The notes: generated by a model from the letters alone, not told the origin. Positions 45,351 to 57,559 are shown, counted from the stretch's first letter. The stretch is DNA of 64,000 nt from Margaritifera margaritifera (GCA_029931535.1 JAQPZY010001190.1:579001-643000); one strand, 5' to 3'. Numbers and translations: made by a program.

Positions 45351-45792
45351 ATATGAAATTCAAACTATAAATGTACTGAAATAATACTCTGAAACATTAA
45401 AAAGGTCAATCTTAACTCTAAGAAAGTATTAAAAAATCACTTTTTGTTATAAACAGCGAAGTAAAAAAAACTACAGCCAATATTGAAAGTGATTAGTTTT
45501 ATGTCGAAACAAATTCTGGGCGAAGATGTTTACATATGTTGCTAGAAACGACCATGAGTATAAATTTGTTGTGGATGAAAATTGAAAGTTTAAGATAGTT
45601 ATTATCAAGTTTTGAGTGACTTCCGACATGGACGTTGTTTGGAGAACAAATTTCATTGCCACAGATCCAGTGGAAGAAGAGTAGCCCGACAAATTACGAA
45701 GCTACTGTGCGACCGGGGAAATTTGCCTGTTGCGCTGATGATATAGGTACCACTGGGTCAAACTGAGCCCATTGTGATTAGAGATCTCTGAG
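45351..45792. other. Non-coding flank of the DIRS-like element
   Basis: The minus-strand frame at 45471-45692 has no domain. From about 45665 the GC content rises toward the recombinase remnant, so the 3' end of that element probably lies here. Confidence 0.45.
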
Positions 45793-46125
45793 CTAAAAGC
45801 TAGAGAATGTCGTTTCTATCCTCCACCTTACGGATTTAATTATATCAGTTAGTGAGCAGTTGCGCTCAAATGCAACGTTTGTGGTGACAGTACGAACCTT
45901 CTGATCCGACACGAGCCCGATCTTCATCCGGTCTTGGGTTAGTTTCTTATAAGATGAGCCGATAACCCATCTTATCCAGGCGACAGAGTCTGAACTGAAA
46001 TATCGTCCCGTCCCTTCTTGAGTCGTAAGAACAAGCAAGATCTCCCTCTTCCGACTAGCTCCGTTCTCTTTATGTACCATTTAAGAGCCATTACTGGGCC
46101 CTGTAAACGCCTTATAGGTGAAAGT

Positions 46126-46795
46126 TTACAGGAAGATGGGTGTCAAGACAAAGGACTGATACCTAATGAGAGGGAGTCTGTTCTTGGCATTGAAAGCTGG
46201 GGGCATCACGAGTGAAACCGAACTATAATGGCAGAATTGCATATAGTTCAGATTGACAAGCAATGTGTGTATCTCTCTGATCCTGTCTGCCGTAGCTAGG
46301 ACGACAAAAGGAAGCATGTTTTGTACAATAGGTGAGTCAAGGAGTCTCTAAACAGTCGTTCGAAAGGTGGTTTATTCAAACATGTCAGAACCCAGGCAAG
46401 ATTCCATTTCGGACAAACAACCAAAACCTTTGCTCCAGAAAAGTCAAAATTTGCAAGGAGGTTTGAGAGGTTGTTGTACTGGTCTATATGCTCCATTCCA
46501 TGATGTCTAAACATGTCTGATATTGTGAAACGGTAGGTCTTGATTGTCATTGGAGCTCTTCTTGAAGAGCCAAAGGAGAAAATTAGTTAACTGCTGCACC
46601 GAAGCCTATAAAAGATAGATGTCTCCGCTTGCAGTACTGGGAGAAATGTTTAAAAGTGGTGAGACTTCTTGCCTGAGAAATATTGTCCACCACTTCTTCT
46701 GAGAAACGTCTCCTTCTGAAAGTTTGCTGGATATGATCCAGGTGTGCGTGTTTAGCATCTCTGGGTTCTAATGGAGGACCTGCATTCGCAGTCAT
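46126..46795 (-). pseudogene. Tyrosine recombinase N-terminal and core fragments
   Basis: 46795-46583 is the SAM-like N-terminal part; 46550-46296 contains TIKTYRFTISDMF and WNLAWVLTCLNKPPFERL; 46317-46126 carries ATADRIREIHTL, where the first catalytic arginine of the R-H-R-Y set is expected. The C-terminal catalytic part follows at 46080-45793. Each piece is in a different frame. Confidence 0.8.
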
Positions 46796-47011
46796 CTGAG
46801 CATGTGGAAGAAGGCAGGATTTTCCTGAAAATTACCGCTACTAAATTCAATAGATTGTTTATCCATTTTTTCCCCCCACTTTAAGGGTGCAATCAGGATT
46901 AGACGGCACTCCGATTCCCTCGCTTTTTGCAAGACTTTGGGAATCATAGGGGTTGGGAGAAAAGCGCATGCATTAAGACCGTTCCAGTTTAGGGAAAGAT
47001 AGGTGAATAGA

Positions 47012-47979
47012 TCATTTGGTATGAGTTAGTTGATTGAGTCGGGACAGTGAGTCCGCTAGGACATTGAGCCTGCCTGTGATGGACTTGGATGTGGATTTCT
47101 TAATGATAACACTACCTGAGAAAATCACAAACCAGAAGACAGACTTGGTTACCCATTGCCTTCTGATGTGATTGATGACAGTCGGGTTATCAGATAGAAT
47201 GAGGACGTCCTTCCCAGAGTCTCCTGCTACGATTGAAAGGCATTTACTATGGCCTTTGTCTCCAGGAGACTTATGTGTAATGAGCGCTTCTGAAGAGGCC
47301 AAACCCCGCTGTTTCTTGAAAGGATGGTACGAGATGGGCACTCCAGTCTGACGTGCTAGGATCTGCGCAGGACGTAATTTCTGTCAGTTGATCCTGCAGT
47401 GTGATGCCCGCCGTTATCCAAGTGAGGTTCTCCAATTTGCTGAGATGGTACCTCGTGTATCCCGAAATAGGAATCGCTTGGTTCCGTGGACAACGTTTCG
47501 GCTGCCACTGGAAAAGAAGAATCATCAACAATGATCTCATGAACGGGCGGCCCAGGTCAATATGATCCGCTGCCGCGTTAAGGAGACGCAAGAGACAACA
47601 AAATTCTTGGGCTAAAATTTTATTCTCTGAGCGAGTGGAAGACATTAGCGTGATGATTTTCAAAGCACGTTCGTCCTGGGAAAAAGCTCGGTTCAAATGG
47701 GTTTTGAACTGCATAACGAAGTGCGTGAAATGTTGTGATTGGATGAGATCCGATTTGTTCTTGTTGACTAGGTATTCCAAAGCAAAGCAAAAACGAAACA
47801 AAGGATTTCATGTCTTGGTATAAAAGATAACTCACCTGATGCTTTTGTAAAATGTCGTCCAGGTATTTGGAAGTCACGGACAAGAAGGTGACTCGAAAGT
47901 GCGACACGACTCTGTCCATAATTCTCGTGAAGGCCCAGGACTGATATTCAGACCAAAAGGACATGGCACGAAAATCCAT
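47012..47979 (-). pseudogene. DIRS-type RT and RNase H fragments
   Basis: The RT active-site region (YLDD) lies in 47979-47620, the thumb/connection in 47801-47271 with FCCLLRLLNAAADHIDLGRP and a CADPSTSDWSAHL block, and RNase H in 47341-47012. Overlapping frames mark at least two frameshifts. Confidence 0.82.
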
Positions 47980-48130
47980 ACAAACCTCGGGAATTTCTGG
48001 GAATATTTGTGGATGGGAATGTGCAGGTATGCTCCTTACAGGTCTAGGCTGACTGCGAGGTCTCTATCCTAACGACGTTGAGAACCAGTCCGGACGTCTC
48101 CATTATGAACCATGGTGCCAGAAGCAATTG

Positions 48131-48839
48131 GTTAAATACTTACGGCCTCTTTGATTGTTCGTTGGCTTCCTAGCTCTCTAGTTGCTAGACAAAAATGGTC
48201 GCCCATACATCCCCAGACCAGCGTGAGCACAATTCGTATGTGACCTGAATTTGCCATTTGGCACCCGGCGAGAAAGGGATGGGGGGGGTGCCGTCGGGAG
48301 GCTTTTGTTCTTTTTTTAGCTATAACCGGTGGGGGGGGGGAGGATTGGAGGTTAGCATCTGACAAAATAGGGGCGCCACTAAAGAACATTGGCCCCGGGA
48401 GCCTCGGTAGGAGCGCCACTAACGAACATTGCCCCCGGGCGCCTCGAACTCTCACGCCGCCACTGCCTGAATTGAACCCCCATACAGTTTATAAAAGTAG
48501 AGGGATTGTCTTCAACCAGCTTGAACCGTTTGCACACCACGCGCTTAATCGTGCCCATTGTGTTGACACCCGTAAAGAAAGAGCGCAAAACAATGGCATA
48601 CAAAGATGAAGTTAGTTAAGAGTAAAAACTAGAAGTAGCGAAACAAGCCCTTGAGAAATATATCCATGACCTTACAGCATGCAGTAACGGAACCTTTGCT
48701 TGACAAAATTCATAAGCAAGGTCGAGTGATGAGTTGAACAGAAATTGTTGCTTTTCTTCGCTTTAGGTTTTGTTTGTAAGGAGTTTTCGTGCCCGTTCTT
48801 TCAAATAACTTGTCAGAAACACCAGTTTAATCTTTCTAT
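48131..48839. other. GC-rich repeat patch
   Basis: Two copies of a 40-bp unit (GCGCCACTAA-GAACATTG-CCCCGGG-GCCTCG) start at 48373 and 48413. A G run sits at about 48329-48342. This patch is far more GC-rich than the window average and includes CGCCGCCACTGCC. Minus-strand frames here look like translated repeat, not genes. Confidence 0.6.
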
Positions 48840-49709
48840 TGTTACGACTTGGGGTAAATGTAACAAAAGAAAAGACTCAAACAAGCTTTAAAGATTTAAA
48901 ATACAAATATATAATTTCCTAAAATATTACAATATTTCAACAAACAATCAAAGTGAAAGAATTAAATATAACTTACAGTATAGAATATCCTTAAAAGTCC
49001 TAAATTGTTCTAAAGTTCAATGATCCGGAAGTTAATCCAAATTATTCCGAATGAAACCTTCAATGTGCTGGAGTGCCAACAAGAATCAGTTATATCCAAA
49101 TATTATTAATTCCAAGTAATCCTTGTGAATATGGAATATCACACAAGTTCTAGAAATGTTTCCGATAATTCCAACGGAGCTGAATAATTCTAAAAGTTGA
49201 AGTTGCAATACTAAATCCAAAATGTACTGTATATCTCTGAAGCAGAATATCACACAAAATGAACCAATCTCGTTTATGACCTCTCAAGTTGTCGAACTAT
49301 GAAAGAATGGCGAACGCTCCGATTACATCCTTTTATATAGTTTCTATACTGCGTCTTTTTAAAACAAATAATACCTATTCCTTATTCCGTCTTAAATCAA
49401 CAACTCGGTATTTACGAACTTATTCTACTTCTAGTCAACAGAATGAATCGTTCTCTGTAATTGCGAAATCCCAGTCAGAACATTGAATGTGGGTCATAAT
49501 AATAATACATGTTAGCACGCGCTAGAATCACGTGACATGACTAATGCTTCAAACAACAATATTAATTTTACCAGGACCAATGTACTGGGTCACATTGAAA
49601 TTACCGTATATGTGCACTCTGCAAAACGACACCTATTAGACTATACAGAGGTCATAAACTAATAACACTATACCATTATTTAAAAGAAATGATATATAAT
49701 TCCGTAACA
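48840..49709 (-). mobile_element. Solo LTR with TATA box and 4-bp target duplication
   Basis: 870 bp. Plus-strand ends TGTTACG (48840) and CGTAACA (to 49709) are perfect 7-bp inverted repeats. Flanks CTAT at 48836-48839 and 49710-49713 are identical, a clean 4-bp duplication. Read on the minus strand, CTATATAAAAGG at 49340-49329 is a strong TATA box about 370 bp from the LTR start, separating U3 from R. The GTCGTAACA end and a GTTACAT block near it relate it to the family at 39.1 and 44.6 kb. TG..CA ends with a short duplication fit a Ty3/Gypsy-type LTR (inference). Confidence 0.88.
49329..49340 (-). promoter_or_regulatory. LTR TATA box
   Basis: CTATATAAAAGG on the minus strand within the solo LTR, the expected core promoter position at the U3/R boundary. 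Confidence 0.6.
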
Positions 49710-49713
49710 CTAT

Positions 49714-50270
49714 ATTATTAGAATCCTCAAGACTCCAAATAACAAATAAACACATTTTTAGGATTACAATGTACAGACCAAGGTATGAAAGATAACTGAA
49801 CGGATTTTAGCTTTTAAGCATAAGCAACGATACAATATACTATAAATCTCAGGAGAAACAAATGACACCATTTTTTCTTCAGCATATTTTGGAGTAACTA
49901 GAATGAGAATTCTATACGCACCCTTTCCATGTTACCGATGATGCTATTAAGCACGTACTTTTATTGGCCTGAAATAGCGCCAAAGGGTTTTGACATAAAG
50001 TTCTAACAGCCTAAACTACCAAAATATGTACAATGGCATATTAATGTACGTTAGCTATGTTCATATGTTTTAATCCAATCGTTCTTGTCGCCGAGACGGA
50101 CTTTCCGCAATGAATAAATGAAAATCACACAGAAATTTAATTGAATTTCCCCTTCTTCCAGGCGCGGTAATTTTGCATAATTGTATAATATGCCATTTTT
50201 CCTTTTTGATGACGTAACTGCTTTTCATCACTAAGGACTAATATTGAATGCCAACTTTTATATCAGTACG
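49714..50270. other. Non-coding, no element recognised
   Basis: No gene, repeat or clear boundary seen. Confidence 0.5.
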
Positions 50271-50515
50271 AGGGCTGATGGCTATGGTGTCTAATGCCAG
50301 CCTGTATATCGATACGAGGGCTGAGGGTATAGCGTCAAATGACAGCCTATAAATTAAAGCTCAGACTATGGTGTCAAATGCCAACATTTATATCGGTACG
50401 AGAGCTGTGGCCATGGTGTCGAATGCCAATCTTGATATCGTGCATTTAGGCATTGGTGTCGAATTGTCGAATGCCAACCTTTGTATGGCTGTGAAGGCTG
50501 AAGGCTACTACTGCT
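50270..50515. repeat. Degenerate ~45-bp tandem repeat, about 5 units
   Basis: Units contain GGTGTC-AATGCCA-CCT-TATATCG-TACGAGGGCTGAGG. GTGTC or GCGTC blocks recur at about 50288, 50333, 50371, 50416 and 50454-50465. Units vary in length and sequence, indicating an old array. Confidence 0.75.
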
Positions 50516-50953
50516 TCCAAAGGTAACATCAGAAGCCATAATTATTTTCATTTTGAATACGTACTAAACTCTACATTTAGATACATATTGTTTGGGACAA
50601 GTCATTTAAAAAAGACAAGGCATTAAAAAGTTACAGTTACTGCAACGGCTGAAGGCTAAGACCGTATCAAATGTTAACATCAGATATCTTATCTTCATTT
50701 TAATACATAATAAAACACAAAATTGAGGTCGATATTTTGATTTGCAAAAGCTTTATGTATGTTCATTCAAAAAAACAGGACAGACGGACAAAGACGGCTA
50801 TACACGTATTTAAATATTCATTAAATAGGAAATCAGTAATATATTCATACTTTATTCTTTCGAGTGCCTTATTCCTTCTTTCACACCATCGTCATGGATG
50901 CTCTTTAGGTAGGTACTTTCTTAAAGTATAGTGTACCTACCTGAAAAGAAGGC
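50516..50953. other. Non-coding
   Basis: No supported gene. The 64-codon frame at 50737-50931 (plus) has no domain. Confidence 0.5.
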
Positions 50954-51108
<155 letters not shown>

Positions 51109-51504
51109 TATTAAGTTTAAACAATGGTAAAACATGGTATAGGTTGGTACAGGAAACATTTTTGATAATAATAGACGGAACTAAATTCTCAGTGGTAGTT
51201 GCACTGACATTTTCTGCGAAAGTGATATGTAGCGTACACTTATATTATGACGCTAGATTGTGTATGTGACGTCACTATCCATTTGTTTACATTCATAATC
51301 TACTGATGAAGGCGAATTTTCGGAAAAGTTTATCAAAATTTATGCAGACTTAACATCATGGATAAACTGTTCGCTAAAAGGTCGCTCACCACGCAAGTGC
51401 ATTGAAATCAACTTCGATATATTTAATCTTACTTCCATTATGTTGTAATTCAGTGAAAACTCATTTGCATCAACGTGCAAATCCTGTTGTAAGCTTTTCT
51501 TACC
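51109..51504. other. Non-coding
   Basis: Nothing recognisable; no repeat structure and no domain-bearing frame. Confidence 0.5.
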
Positions 51505-51766
51505 TTAAATATAACTTCAGTATATTTTTAGGACTTTGACCTAAAATTTAAATATAACTTCCGTATAGTTTCAGGCCTTTGACCTAAAATTTAAATATAA
51601 TTTCAGTATAGTTTCAGGCCTTTGACCTAAAATTTAAATATAACTTCAGTACATTTTCTGGCCTTTCACCTAAAAGTTTAATATAACTTCAGTACATTTT
51701 CAGTCCTTTGACCTAAAATTTAAATATAACTACAGTATAGTTTCAGGCCTTTCACATAAAGTTTAA
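51505..51766. repeat. 43-bp tandem repeat, about 6 units
   Basis: Unit close to CCTAAAATTTAAATATAACT + TCAGTATAGTTTCAGGCCTTTGA. Starts at 51540, 51583, 51626, 51669, 51712 and a truncated 51755, with a partial unit before 51540. Spacing is exactly 43 each time; units differ by one to five substitutions. Confidence 0.95.
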
Positions 51767-52141
51767 GACGGAGCAAGTTTGTTGTGGATGTAAGACTCCT
51801 CGTTTTTAAGATTAACAACGTGAGATGCGAACAAGCGATGTCTTCACATTATTTAGTTCAAGATCCTGTTTTGTCTTGAGTGGGATAAGGACAAGAACAT
51901 TGATTAATGACAATTAACACTTACATATTTATTATTATAGTATGTTCAATTAGCATTTTCTTTTATGGTTTGTCTCAAAATATAATTCATATCATATGTA
52001 AGGATTATTCACACACCACTGTGATTAGTGCTATATAGATGATGATGATGAAGATGATGATTACGAATATTTCATACACAGACGATGATATTAATTGTAA
52101 AAGCGATACAGATATAAAGGGTTGCAATACAGTCCAATCAC
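51767..52141. other. Non-coding; short GAT repeat
   Basis: A (GAT)n-like tract lies at 52038-52062. No gene seen. Confidence 0.55.
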
Positions 52142-52306
52142 GTTTCTTCTTCTTCTTCTTCTGTTTCTTTTTCTTCTTCCTCCTCCTCCTTCTCCTCCTC
52201 TTTTATTCTTTCATTACTACTTATTCCCCTCTCCTCCTTTTCTTCTTTTTTCCTTCTGCCTTTTCTTTTACTTCTTATTTTTCTTTGTTCTTTATCTTCT
52301 TCTTCT
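52142..52306. repeat. 165-bp polypyrimidine (TTC/TCC-rich) tract
   Basis: Almost entirely T and C on the plus strand, with TTC, TCC and CTT trinucleotides and only scattered purines. The two overlapping Phe/Leu-rich frames through it are by-products. Long purine/pyrimidine asymmetry of this kind can adopt triplex structure (general knowledge). Confidence 0.93.
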
Positions 52307-53169
52307 TAAATAATAACTAAAATCAACGAAGACGTAAATACACGTATCATATACCCTAAGTTTTATACTGTATTTTTTTAATATTAAAAAATGCATGTAT
52401 TCCTTAGTAGATGGATACCTTTCTTAGACCTATCAAGCGTTTTCCTTCTCTCGGAGACAATACATCTCTCGATATGGTCGCGTCTTAAAAAGAGCATAAA
52501 GAAATCTCTTCTCATCCTTGCAAGCCTAAAATAAAGTGTAAAACTTGTTGTCATACTTAAAGAAGATTTTCTTTTGAAAACATTGGCAGTAACTATGTGT
52601 AATGTCTTAAATAACATATCATTCAATCTGTCTGAAAAATCTTGACATTTTACCTTGAATATGCAGCACCTATTCTTTGTCGTTATTGATTTTCTTTTAT
52701 TTAATCATTTTACCACGCGGTGCATTAATTTATTATATATGTCCTATTTTCACACCACCAATTTGTTTTACTTGAAACTGCAGCTATTGTTGGTATAAAA
52801 AATTAAGAAATATTAGTAAAGTGTCTGTGACTGAATAATAAAATATTAGGCATCTTTCTAAGAAATAATTTTATGAAAAACAATGCTTGGGAAGAAATCT
52901 TGTTTATGTATTGTTGTACTCGCTGTTTTTAGCAAATGTTTAATACTTCTGAAATTCAAATTATGATACGTTTTAAATAGAATAACTGAAATGAGGGTGG
53001 AAAACAGCTAGCTATATGTAGAGCTTGAAACTGTAACCGAGTTAAATGTTTGTTCGAATAATGACGTTTTTAAAGTACTGCCACTTATAACAACGAAAAA
53101 TATAGCAGTAAAAAAATGTTCCAAACATTGCTATGTTCAATTTGATTGATAACTTAACTAAGAATAAAA
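52307..53169. other. Non-coding
   Basis: The 80-codon minus frame at 52384-52626 (basic, Met/Arg-rich) shows no domain. No repeat seen. Confidence 0.5.
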
Positions 53170-53438
53170 TTATGATACATATTATATAGAACACAACTAT
53201 TGTGATATGTATCCTGATACATGCTAGCTTATTGATACATTATATATATTACAGAGTAGACAAATATTGTGATATGTAACCTGATACATGCTAGCTTATT
53301 GATACAGTATACATATTACAGAGTAGACAAATATTGTGATATGTAACCTGATACATGCTAGCTTATTGATACATTATACATATTACAGAGTAGACAAATA
53401 TTGTGATATGTAACCTGATACATGCTAGCTTATTGATA
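53170..53438. repeat. 67-bp tandem repeat, 4 units
   Basis: Starts at 53193, 53260, 53327 and 53394 (last truncated at 53438). The core ATATGTAACCTGATACATGC and TAGCTTATTGATACA is nearly invariant in the later units; the first unit is more diverged. Confidence 0.95.
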
Positions 53439-55533
53439 AACTTGTTAACACTGCACACAAAGCCTCATCATGGTATAAGTGGTGGCACCAGAATGGTTAA
53501 TATAACAGTCAAAAGGAATCCTACACGATGTCCTAATTTTAATCCTTTAATATAATAAGAGGACAAATGTCGAACCTTAAAGCGAAGTCTTGGCCTTTAA
53601 ATTATCTCCTGAATGTTCCGGTAAATGTTTCATACTCACGACTGTTATTCTTCCACAATCTGTTACCAAACACCAGAGAAGATACTTTCTAAATAGAAAA
53701 AAATGTGTACAATAAGTGCGTTAAATTCCTATATTTGTACCAATCTGACATCGAAATAGCAGGCTTCAGACAGTTGGAACTGGTTTGATTCTGTAAGAAT
53801 ATTCCATTCATATCTTATTTCTGGTTTTACCATTTGGGGCTTATGTTTCCTTCCACCTGTGATTTACAGCGCTTATTTCTACCACTTTAAACAATCTAAC
53901 AATATGTTATCTGGCTTTAGGAGATGAAGATAATGGCTACAATTACAATGGAAAATAATCGCATGGTCATGTGAAAAATGAATATTCCAAGTTTTACCAC
54001 ATGGCATGTACACATTTCAGTGTGAACACGTCTTCTTGTTGTTGTTTTTTTTTTTTTTTTTTTTTTACGACCCCCCTGTTTTTGCATGATGGAGCAGGTT
54101 GCTCGCTAATTTACCGAATATAACAATAATTAACTGAAGGGATATGGCAATAATAACTCTACAAGAATGACCCGTGCCCTTTCTAATGACGAATAATTAC
54201 TACATTAAATGAATACGTGTTTGAAAGATGAGAAGTTACCCTTCATGTGTAACTTTTTCAAGACCAAGGAGTAGATTACTCAAAACACATTCTACAGATC
54301 CATAAACATCACATTTTACGCACTTGAAGAAATTATATATTAGTTTCATCGCATCAGCCTCTCAGGTACTTAGTTTACTAGTACATTAAGCAGCTGTTGA
54401 ACCATTTAAAATCGCTGGCATCCCCATTCTGATTTTATTTTCATTTATTGTTTTTGTTGTTACATTTACAGATATAGATAAGAGTCAAAAACATCATGTG
54501 ATCTGTGATAAAATCCGATTTAAGTTCACAAAAACACAGTGAAAATACAGAAAGATTCAATCGAGAATTGTGTAGTCCCTAACGAGTTTAACTGTTTTAT
54601 AAACATTCAATGGCAATAGCTGAACACTAAAGTCCTGTAAAGAAGTATATTAATTCCACAGGTACTCTTGACCCGTTTCAGAGGGCACGTGTTTTTGTCA
54701 GCACACCATGTCATTGCAAATGTCATTCGAAGAACCGCGCGCATTTGTGGTCTTGATGTGACATACTTAAAACAGAGATGAGTACTTCTAAGTGCGAAGA
54801 CGTGGCTCGCTTATCTTTTTTAGATATTATGCTTCAGTGGGTCAAAAACAAATAATATGGAGATTTGTTTTGAAGGTTGAAAACATAAAAGGATATTTCG
54901 ATATGAAACATGTTTACTACAGAGAACTCTCTATCCCTATAAATGGAATAAATTCGTAGATTAACTGAAATACCCCAAAATAGGTGTTTACCGTAAGATC
55001 AAAGATTCTTCCAATATGTTGAATGTATACGCATATGATCGGATTATTAGCTTCTATTATAATAACAAAGCACTGATCTCCGTACCTTGAGCTATTTTGG
55101 AATCAATGTTAAGCTTCACCATCGATTGGAAGACAAACAGCTGCCATTTTAATATGGGTAGTATACAGGAATTCTTACATGAGCGCTCTTTTCATAAATC
55201 GTCCATGACACGAATCTAAAAATGTCAATCCCAGCAAGCCTCAATGAGCTGAAAACAAAACCTGTTAGGAGATTTTCAGACATCTTTTTTAATACAATGG
55301 GCACAAATATCAGACTATATGTAAGCTAACAACAAACAACGTTTTATTTTCATAAATTATCTATTGTAAATTTTGTGGTAGGATTAGATTGACATTTGAA
55401 CAACTCGGCTTTTGTCAGGAATGACGGGATATGACACAATTGCAATATCTGATCAATGACTATTGTGGACGCATCAATGTGAACATCCCTTGAATCGATT
55501 TCAGTATGTGTGTAAAAGTCATTTTTTTATATT
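53439..55533. other. Non-coding; poly-T tract
   Basis: About 2 kb with no gene or element I recognise. A run of about 21 T lies at 54046-54066. Confidence 0.5.
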
Positions 55534-55975
55534 AAGCTTCTATCCCCACTTTAAGTAAGCGCGTTTATTATATTAAACTGTAGTCCCCACGTTAAATAAG
55601 CATGTTTGTTACATTAAGCTTCAATCCCCACATTAAAAAAGCATGTGTATTATATCAAGCTTCAATCCCCACATTAAATAAGCATGTTCATTATATTAAG
55701 CTTCAATCTCCACATTAAATAAGCATGTTTATTACATTAAGCTTCATTCCACACATCAAATAAGCATGTATATCGTATTAAGCTTCAATCCCCACATTAG
55801 ACAAGCATGTTTATTATATTAAACTCAATCCCCACATTAAATAAGTATGTTTGTTACATTAATTTTCAATCCCCCACATTAAACAAACATGTTTATTACA
55901 TTAAGCTTCAATCCCCACGTTAAATAAGCATGTTTATTACATTAAGCTTCAATCAACACATTAAATAAGCATGTT
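55534..55975. repeat. 41-bp tandem repeat, about 11 units
   Basis: Unit close to AAGCTTCAATCCCCACATTA + AATAAGCATGTTTATTACATT. It includes a HindIII-type AAGCTT in most units. Units differ by point changes and a few 1-3 bp indels. Confidence 0.95.
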
Positions 55976-56737
55976 TCTGTTTTAAAATTAATATCTCCTT
56001 TAACTCGCTTTATGTGATAAAACTGATTTACATAAAGTCTTCTTTTATGCATTATTTCTATAAAGGACATTCCAACATTGCCTCAAACAATCATAGTAAA
56101 GTGGTCAAATATTTCAAGATGCACAGGCGTACAGAGTTTGGAAACTTTCTTAAGCGCTTCCTGATGTAAAATATACACCATGAACCTATCGTGCGTAGGC
56201 TGCCTTGACTGTAATCATTCAACCAGACTCTTGCGTGATTCTGAGAAATTTACGTGTGTGTGTGTGTGTAAAATCAATTTCATTTTATAGTACAAAGGCC
56301 GTGTTTACCCGCATTTCTGACTCCTCAGAAACAGAAACATTGGATTTTAAATAACCAATTGTTCACTATTATATGAGGAAAGTTTTACGTGTATTTTGAA
56401 ATCTAACACTAATACAGTATATAACTTAGTTTTATGTATTACTGGTCACAAAAGGCAACGCTTTTATCTTTTCTCCGTGATAGTAAACCGGTACACTTGG
56501 CACAAAGGCACTGGGATAATTTAAACAACAACAAAAAAGTTTACCTGACCTTGAATTTGTAAAACTTCTATAATTAATTTTTACTCGGACACAGCACATT
56601 TTAGCATGAATAATTATATTATGTGTAGAATTACGTCAATTAAATTTTAAGGATTCTATCAAAGTACACATTTTACAATATGAAAATATGTTTACTGGAT
56701 TCTTTGTTGCTCTCAGTAATTTTACTAAGTTCTTATT
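55976..56737. other. Non-coding
   Basis: A short (GT)n lies at 56253-56269. No gene seen. Confidence 0.5.
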
Positions 56738-57180
56738 GATAATTTCCAGATATCACTTGATCTTGGTATAGACAGGTATTTAATAGTATGTATTCGTCAG
56801 AAATGTCTGCGACAATTTATGGTATAATATTTTATATGTTAACTAAGATTGTTTTGTAGCTAAATATATATGATAACAAACTTTAGGTAGTAACTACGTT
56901 GTACATTGTATCTTTGTTTATGACTACCCCCTTGTTCCCAGTTGATAATGTCATACCATACTGTTTTTTGCCAAAGAAACCTTTGTATGTATCCTTGCAT
57001 TTGTTTCTTGCAAGACCCCTTTGAAACTCAAAATATGATCACCAATGACACGTAGTTTATATTACAGCGCTATTATGCAAATTTCTGTAAACATTTAAGA
57101 TCATAATGCTTTAATCACGACATAACCATGAAAGTCCTTTTTCTAGACATCGTTTTTCATTCATCTTTATATTTGTTTTG
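56738..57180. repeat. Local duplication, copy 1 (empty site)
   Basis: Aligns with 57560-58046 in order: TTTCCAGATATCACTTGA, CCTTTGTATGTATCCTTGCA, GTAGTTTATATTACA, AACATTTAAGATC and a TTTTTCATTCAT end. Identity is moderate with indels. At the position where copy 2 carries the MITE, this copy has only CAATGACACGTAGTTT. Confidence 0.75.
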
Positions 57181-57559
57181 CATCTTTAGTTTCTTTCCTC
57201 ATGACCCACTAGAGCCACAGTTCGTCCTAGCATTAGAATGTTGTTATTCTATTACTTGTCTTTTTACATGTTTCATTACACCTTTCATGACTTCAGTTTG
57301 CTGATTTTGTAATATTACAACATGCCCTTACACCTGAATGACATTTTTTTTCCTCAGCGAAAATACTTAGACATTCAAGTATTGTATTACTGTACATTTT
57401 AGTAGCTTCTTTCTGCACTTTATTATTGACTGCTAATTTCGCAGAATATGTCATTTTGCACATTGCTAGTATCTGCCACAAGTTCAACGCTCGTATAGAA
57501 AGACGTATTTGACAAATACTGTCTTTACGTGATTGAAACGTTGACTAAATTCTCATTCC

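Larger units (their letters stand above)
45793..48130 (-). mobile_element. DIRS-like tyrosine-recombinase retrotransposon remnant
   Basis: Minus-strand order: RT (48130-47620), connection (47801-47271), RNase H (47341-47012), tyrosine recombinase (46795-45793). RT shows VTSKYLDDILQKHQ, a YLDD box. RNase H shows VLILSDNPTVINHI and RLNVLADSLSRL. The recombinase N-terminus (FRRRRFSEEVVDNISQARS), core (MTIKTYRFTISDMF, WNLAWVLTCLNKPPFE), a RIREIHTL arginine block and a C-terminal block (NCSLTDIIKSVRWR) are all visible. DIRS elements integrate by site-specific recombination rather than a DDE integrase. Frameshifts separate the pieces. The characteristic split terminal repeats were not located. Confidence 0.85.

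Noticed and set aside
47635..47823. Plus-strand ORF over the DIRS-like RT
   Set aside because: Antisense shadow of the RT connection region.
52039..52320. Phe/Leu-rich putative membrane proteins
   Set aside because: By-products of the polypyrimidine tract; two frames look equally hydrophobic and neither has flanking coding signal.
55534..55975. Regular repeats suggestive of a CRISPR array
   Set aside because: Units are contiguous tandem repeats with no unique spacers, and the genome is eukaryotic. The 43-, 67- and 37-bp arrays fail for the same reason.
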